This document shows positions 52,346 through 56,742 of a stretch of 56,742 nt of DNA, one piece after another. Under the pieces are notes generated by a model. That model saw only the letters and a program-made list of their open reading frames with translations. It was not told where the DNA came from and did not search any database. Each line of letters opens with the position of its first letter. Position 1 is the stretch's first letter. Made by a program: the position numbers and the translations under genes. The stretch spans positions 1 to 56,742 of the forward strand of contig JBHJOC010000082.1 of assembly GCA_050330095.1 (NCBI GenBank). Direction: 5' to 3'. Origin of the DNA: JBCBWG01 sp036804185. Lineage in GTDB: Bacteria; Pseudomonadota; Alphaproteobacteria; Rhizobiales; Hyphomicrobiaceae.

Positions 52346-52717
52346 TCAGTGCTCGGGTCGTGTCTCACCGGTCGGCCGATCGATCTCTATCAGCCCGAAA
52401 AGTCCTGCCCGGCGGTACAGCCACGGGTACTGACGCGCCATCAGGCTCGCCCGATTGACCGCGAACGAAAGCGCGGCAAGCCCTGTCAGCACGGCGAGGT
52501 CGACCAAGTAGTAGTGTAGCGACAAGAGGTCGCCTTTGGCGAGTGCGAAGTGCAGGAACCTCGCTGCCGCAGCAAGCGGGATCATATAAAGGACTGCAAC
52601 GGCGAGGCTGCCCCATGTGTTTGCAATCGCCCGTCCCGTGAGCCAAGCCGCGCCTCCGCCGAGCACAACGGTGATCATGATGAACGCGGCGAGAGAATTG
52701 CCATACAGAACCCCCAT
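52346..52717 (-). CDS. DUF6867 family membrane protein
   Basis: 123 aa with three hydrophobic segments (SLAAFIMITVVLGGGAAWLT; SLAVAVLYMIPLAAAARF; LVDLAVLTGLAALSF) and a C-terminal ARQYPWLYRRAGLFGLIEID. It resembles the DUF6867 proteins encoded in liv operons of Hyphomicrobiales. The start overlaps the livF stop by one base (TGATG), so it is coupled. An accessory role for the transporter is inferred from position. Confidence 0.75.
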   Translation of the reverse strand: MGVLYGNSLAAFIMITVVLGGGAAWLTGRAIANTWGSLAVAVLYMIPLAAAARFLHFALAKGDLLSLHYYLVDLAVLTGLAALSFAVNRASLMARQYPWLYRRAGLFGLIEIDRPTGETRPEH

Positions 52718-53448
52718 CAGTGCGCCCCTCCTTCGAGGTAAGCCGCGCGGATTTCCGGCCGGTGCAGCAGTTCCTCGCCAGTGCCCGACATGGTGATCCG
52801 GCCGTTCACCATCACGTACCCGCGGTGTGCAAGTTTGAGCGCGTGGTAGGCGTTCTGCTCGACAAGGAACACCGTCAGTCCTTCTTGTGCGTTGAGTTCT
52901 TTGATGACCGCGAAGATCTGCTTCACAATCAGCGGTGCGAGCCCGAGTGACGGCTCATCGAGCAGCAGCAGCCGTGGCCGGCCCATCAGCGCACGCGCTA
53001 TCGCAAGCATCTGCTGTTCGCCGCCCGACATCGTTCCGGCGCGCTGGCTTTCGCGCTTCTTTAGGATCGGGAAGAGGTCGTAGGCCCGACGCACATCGGA
53101 ATCGAACGTTTCGGCCGCGTTGGGGTTCAGGATCGACCCCATCTGCAGGTTCTCGAATACGGTCATGCGCGGAAAGATGCGCCGACCCTCAGGCGATTGG
53201 GCGAGACCCATATGCATGATCGTATGGGTTGGCAGCTTGCTGATCTCGATCCCCTCGAACCGGATCGAGCCGTTTTGTGCGCGCGGATTGCCACAGACAG
53301 TCATCATCAATGTCGTTTTGCCAGCACCATTCGCGCCGATGATCGTTGCAATCTCGCCTTTCGCGACATCAAGGTCGATCCCGCGGAGGGCCTGGATCTT
53401 GCCATAGAACGTCTCAAGGCCGCGGATTTCGAGAATGTTGCCCGTCAT
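52717..53448 (-). CDS. livF: branched-chain amino acid ABC transporter ATP-binding protein LivF
   Basis: 243 aa ABC ATPase. Walker A GANGAGKT, Q-loop region LAQSPEGRRIFPRMTV, signature MSGGEQQMLAIARAL, Walker B LLLLDEPSLGLAP, H-loop VEQNAYHALK. The PEGRRIFPRMTVFENL motif is typical of LivF. It overlaps livG by ATGA. Confidence 0.96.
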   Translation of the reverse strand: MTGNILEIRGLETFYGKIQALRGIDLDVAKGEIATIIGANGAGKTTLMMTVCGNPRAQNGSIRFEGIEISKLPTHTIMHMGLAQSPEGRRIFPRMTVFENLQMGSILNPNAAETFDSDVRRAYDLFPILKKRESQRAGTMSGGEQQMLAIARALMGRPRLLLLDEPSLGLAPLIVKQIFAVIKELNAQEGLTVFLVEQNAYHALKLAHRGYVMVNGRITMSGTGEELLHRPEIRAAYLEGGAH

Positions 53449-54287
53449 GCGGAGATCTCCTCCTCGACGGCTGCCACTTCGTCATCATCGACGCCGAGGT
53501 AGGCTGCGATGACCTTGGGGTCTGCGCGCACCTCATCAGGCGTGCCATCTGCAATCAGCGCGCCGTAGTCCAGTACGATGATGTGGTCGGAGACCCCCAT
53601 CACGACGCCCATGTCGTGTTCGATCAGCAGGATCGACACGTCGTTTTCCTTGCGGATCGACAGCAGCAGCTGATTGAGCTCGGCGCTTTCCCGCGGGTTG
53701 AGGCCGGCTGCTGGCTCGTCGAGGCAGAGCAATTCGGGATCGGTGCACATCGCCCGCGCAATCTCGAGCCGGCGCTGGTCACCGTAGGGCAGGTCGCCGG
53801 CGGCATCATCGGCCCGGTCGATGAGGCCGACTTTTTCCAGCCAGAACCGTGCTTTTTCAATAGCGGCGGCTTCCGCGCGCCGGAAGCTCGGCAGGCCAAC
53901 GATCCCCCCGACCGTGAAACCAGAGGCCTGCATCAGCACTTGGTGCTGCGCGACCATCAGGTTTTCGAGCAGGGTCATGCCCGAGAACAGCCTGATGTTC
54001 TGGAACGTGCGGGCCACTCCCGCTTCCTTGTTGATGTCGCTGTCGAGAAGCCGCTCGAGCAGGTAAGTCTGACCATTGCGCCGCCGCATCCGGATCATCC
54101 CGACGCTCGGTTTGTAGAAGCCGGTCAGGCAGTTGAACACGGTCGTCTTGCCGGCGCCATTCGGTCCGATGATCGCGGTGATGTCGCCGCGCTCGGCTGC
54201 GAACGAGACATCGTCGACCGCAATGAGCCCACCGAAGCGCATCGTCAGGTGTTGGACCTCGAGGACAGGGTCGGTGACTGCGCGCAT
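53445..54287 (-). CDS. livG: branched-chain amino acid ABC transporter ATP-binding protein LivG
   Basis: 280 aa. Walker A GPNGAGKTTVFNCLTGFY, RTFQNIRLFSGMTLLENL (LivG-type Q-loop), signature LPYGDQRRLEIARAM, Walker B LLCLDEPAAGLNP, H-loop LIEHDMGVVM. The central insertion MRRRNGQTYLLERLLDSDIN is common in LivG. ATG 54287 overlaps the livM stop by one base (TGATG); the long upstream frame lies inside livM and is rejected. Confidence 0.96.
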   Translation of the reverse strand: MRAVTDPVLEVQHLTMRFGGLIAVDDVSFAAERGDITAIIGPNGAGKTTVFNCLTGFYKPSVGMIRMRRRNGQTYLLERLLDSDINKEAGVARTFQNIRLFSGMTLLENLMVAQHQVLMQASGFTVGGIVGLPSFRRAEAAAIEKARFWLEKVGLIDRADDAAGDLPYGDQRRLEIARAMCTDPELLCLDEPAAGLNPRESAELNQLLLSIRKENDVSILLIEHDMGVVMGVSDHIIVLDYGALIADGTPDEVRADPKVIAAYLGVDDDEVAAVEEEISA

Positions 54288-55660
54288 CAGCCGTGCCCTT
54301 CCTTGACCAGATCGGAGCCGATGGCCTTGCGACTCTTCAGGGCGACCGTGGGTTTCCGACTTCCCACGAGCCCCCTCGGTTTCCAGACCATCACAAGCAC
54401 CATCAGCATTCCAAAGAACACCATGCGCCACTGTTTCGGGTCGAAGTCGGATCCGAATACCTGCTTGAGGAAGTCGAGGTCGCGCAGCCACTCAAGGCCG
54501 CCGATCAGCAGAACAGCCGCGATTGCGACACCGATCTGAGAGCCCATGCCACCGAGCACCACAATCGCTAGGATGATCGCAGACTCGATGAAGGTGAAGC
54601 TTTCCGGAGAGATGAATCCTTGCCGCGTCGCGAAGAACGACCCCGCAAATCCGCCGAACATGGCCCCGATTGCGAATGCGGTGAGCTTTGTCTTGACAAT
54701 GTTGATGCCAAGCGACTTGCAGGCGATCTCGTCTTCTCGAAGGGCTTCCCAGGCTCGACCAATAGGGAGCCTGCGCAATCTGATCGTCACGAAGTTGGTG
54801 ATGAGAGCCAGGATCAGGATCAGATAGTAGAGGAAGATGATCCTGTGCAGCGTCGAGAATTCGAGCCCGAAAAAGCCGTGAAACGTGTTCTCACCGGTTC
54901 GGCTGAACTGGAGACCGAAGAAATCCGGTCGCGGGATCGAGGATAGCCCGTTCGGCCCACCTGTAAACTCGGTCCAGTTTAGCAGCACGACGCGAATGAT
55001 CTCGCCGAACGCCAGCGTCACAATCGCCAGGTAGTCGCCTCGCAATCGCAAGACCGGGAAGCCCAGGAGAATACCCCAGAACGCAGCCAGGATGCCCGCA
55101 AGCGGCAGGCAGAGCCAAAACGAAAACCCAAAATGCTGTGCCAGAAGGGCGTAGGAGTAGGCGCCGACGGCGTAGAATGCGACGTAGCCGAGATCAAGCA
55201 GACCCGCGAGTCCGACGACGATGTTGAGGCCCCAGGCGAGCATCACATAGGTCAGCGCCAGGATCGCCAGGTCCATAATATACCGATCAGCGAAGGGCAT
55301 GAACGGGAGGACGACGGCGAATCCTACGAGAGCCACGCCGAGATAGGGCCCAACGGCGTCCATCGCCACGCCGACCGGTCTCAAGCTCGGGCCGATCGAT
55401 GGCAGTTGGTCTGATCGGAGAAGCGACCAGATGATCTGCCCGATGAAGGCTGCGCCGACCAGCGTGAGCACCATTTCCCATCGGGTTTGCAGGATGAGGC
55501 CGCCGGGCGCATCGACCGTGCGATAGGCGACCAGGGGAATAGATAACAGCAGCACGACGAACGCTGTCGTGGCTGCCGATCTCAAGAGGCGGGCGAAATC
55601 GAAGGCGCGCAACGGGGTCGCGCTTGCTGCGGGCTTTTCGCGGCTTGCCATGTCGACCAT
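54287..55660 (-). CDS. livM: branched-chain amino acid ABC transporter permease LivM
   Basis: 457 aa. An N-terminal DUF3382-type extension with two or three helices is followed by the BPD_transp_2 permease core (YIMDLAILALTYVMLAWGLN; GLLDLGYVAFYAVGAYSYAL; GDYLAIVTLAFGEIIRVVL). The EAA-like loop is GRAWEALREDEIACKSLGIN. ATG 55660 follows GAAGG and lies next to the livH stop; ATG 55651 is an alternative. Confidence 0.95.
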   Translation of the reverse strand: MVDMASREKPAASATPLRAFDFARLLRSAATTAFVVLLLSIPLVAYRTVDAPGGLILQTRWEMVLTLVGAAFIGQIIWSLLRSDQLPSIGPSLRPVGVAMDAVGPYLGVALVGFAVVLPFMPFADRYIMDLAILALTYVMLAWGLNIVVGLAGLLDLGYVAFYAVGAYSYALLAQHFGFSFWLCLPLAGILAAFWGILLGFPVLRLRGDYLAIVTLAFGEIIRVVLLNWTEFTGGPNGLSSIPRPDFFGLQFSRTGENTFHGFFGLEFSTLHRIIFLYYLILILALITNFVTIRLRRLPIGRAWEALREDEIACKSLGINIVKTKLTAFAIGAMFGGFAGSFFATRQGFISPESFTFIESAIILAIVVLGGMGSQIGVAIAAVLLIGGLEWLRDLDFLKQVFGSDFDPKQWRMVFFGMLMVLVMVWKPRGLVGSRKPTVALKSRKAIGSDLVKEGHG

Positions 55661-55664
55661 CGTG

Positions 55665-56591
55665 TCAGACCTTCTCGATCTCAGGCTTGCCAAGCAGACC
55701 TGACGGCATGAAGATCAGCACGATCGCGAGAATTGAGAATGCTGCGACGTCCTTGTATTCCACCGAGAAATAGGCTGACCAGAACACTTCGATGAGGCCA
55801 ATGATCAGGCCGCCGAGCATGGCTCCCGGAAGCGAACCGATACCGCCCAGCACGGCGGCGGTAAACGCTTTGATGCCGGCGAGAAAGCCGATGTAGAAGT
55901 CGATGACGCCGTAATAGAGCAGGAACATCATGCCGGCGACGGAGGCGAGGGCGGCGCCGATCACGAACGTCAGCGAGATCGTCAGGTCGACGTTGACGCC
56001 CGTGAGCGCTGCCATGGTGCGGTCCTGTTCACAGGCCCGCTGGGCTCGCCCAAGCGACGTCCGCGTGATGACGTAGGTAAAGACCGCCATAAGCGTAATC
56101 GTAGTAATGACGATCAGGATCTGCATGTTGGAGAGTTGCACGGTGAAGCCGGCACTGCTCTCGGCAATCGTGTAGCCGCCAGGCACCAGCGGCTGCAGTG
56201 GCTTGACACGCGCACCCTGAATAATCTGCACCAGGTTCTGCAGCAGCAGCGACATGCCGATTGCCGAAATCAGCGGGGCAAGCCGGAACGACCCACGCAG
56301 CGGGCGATAGGCGACGCGTTCGACGACGAAGCCCCACACGGACGTGAGCGCGAGCGCGAGCACCATCACAAGGATCAAAATCAGCATCAGGAGTGCAACC
56401 GAGCCTGCACCCGCTGCGGCGAGGAGGATGATGAAGATCAGCGAGATGAACGCGCCAATCATGAAGATGTCGCCGTGGGCAAAGTTGATCATCCCGATGA
56501 TGCCGTAGACCATCGAGTAGCCGATCGCGATCAGGCCGTAGATCGAACCGAGCGTGAGCCCGTTGATCAATTGCTGCAGAAAGTACTCCAT
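55665..56591 (-). CDS. livH: branched-chain amino acid ABC transporter permease LivH
   Basis: 308 aa permease partner of LivM: EYFLQQLINGLTLGSIYGLI, GYSMVYGIIGMINFAHGDIF, EAA-like loop GRAQRACEQDRTMAALTGVN. ATG 56591 has GAGGGA; the upstream open frame to 56741 is not protein-like. It heads the livH-M-G-F-DUF6867 operon; the 150 bp before it presumably hold the promoter, but I cannot locate it. Confidence 0.95.
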   Translation of the reverse strand: MEYFLQQLINGLTLGSIYGLIAIGYSMVYGIIGMINFAHGDIFMIGAFISLIFIILLAAAGAGSVALLMLILILVMVLALALTSVWGFVVERVAYRPLRGSFRLAPLISAIGMSLLLQNLVQIIQGARVKPLQPLVPGGYTIAESSAGFTVQLSNMQILIVITTITLMAVFTYVITRTSLGRAQRACEQDRTMAALTGVNVDLTISLTFVIGAALASVAGMMFLLYYGVIDFYIGFLAGIKAFTAAVLGGIGSLPGAMLGGLIIGLIEVFWSAYFSVEYKDVAAFSILAIVLIFMPSGLLGKPEIEKV

Positions 56592-56742
56592 GCATCTCCC
56601 TCGTACCGCACAGTCATGCGGCAACTGCATGCGACGTGTGCCACGTTCGTTGGTGCCATCGGACCAACGTTTGCGACGGCCCTGACGACAACGCAAGTCC
56701 CTCGAGCCCGCGGGAGCGCCGGGCTGGCTGCAGGCCCGCAAC

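Overview
The window is high-GC DNA from an alphaproteobacterium, most likely of the Hyphomicrobiales. Three things support this. The gene order is typical of the group (nuo genes - birA - RNase J - methylmalonyl-CoA epimerase; TIGR02300 zinc-ribbon protein - aroA - cmk - rpsA - sppA - ihfB - lapA). LexA boxes have the GTTC-N7-GTTC form. A serC-type leader hairpin pair precedes serC. No phage, plasmid, transposase or CRISPR array was seen; nearly all of the window is core housekeeping sequence.

Layout. 1-12 kb holds mostly single genes: an SGNH-hydrolase-like protein cut by the left edge, a GNAT acetyltransferase, ssb, a membrane pentapeptide-repeat protein, an SDR oxidoreductase, a YkgJ-type cysteine-cluster protein, an MFS transporter, an unrecognised secreted protein, a GntR/UTRA regulator and lexA. 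12-16.3 kb is a coupled minus-strand block trpD-trpC-moaC-moeA with methylmalonyl-CoA epimerase upstream. 16.4-32.2 kb is a long minus-strand run nuoG-H-x-x-I-x-J-x-K-L-M-N, then an extensin/M15-like peptidase, birA and RNase J. The x genes are four small unrecognised membrane proteins. nuoA-F are not here, so complex I genes are split in this genome. A tRNA-Ala(GGC) follows, with TIGR02300 on the minus strand divergent from the plus-strand aroA-cmk-rpsA-sppA-ihfB-lapA-OCD-trpF-trpB series. trpA does not follow trpB. 44-50 kb holds a VWA-like DUF1194 protein divergent from serC-serA, then a MuiA-like DUF4139 protein and a DUF305 protein. 51-56.6 kb is a branched-chain amino acid ABC transporter (livH-M-G-F, DUF6867, livK) on the minus strand.

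The most interesting signal is a family of intergenic structured repeats found about ten times between 2 kb and 42 kb, always outside operons. Each unit has CTAGT-like ends, a pyrimidine-rich bulge on one side, a 15-16 bp inner stem and a loop of about 22-25 nt. At least three different inner stems are carried on this scaffold. In the commonest form (about 165-180 bp) two units sit as an inverted pair, like a BIME. Units also join to each other at a shared CTAG. Some copies show compensatory stem changes. No mobilising protein for them lies in the window.

Other points of note: a class II (CP4-type) EPSP synthase with Gly100 and Ile32; a structured element spanning the cmk stop codon in front of rpsA; LexA boxes upstream of lexA and of the unrecognised secreted protein; and a possible 3' remnant of an SAF-domain oxidoreductase next to the GntR gene.
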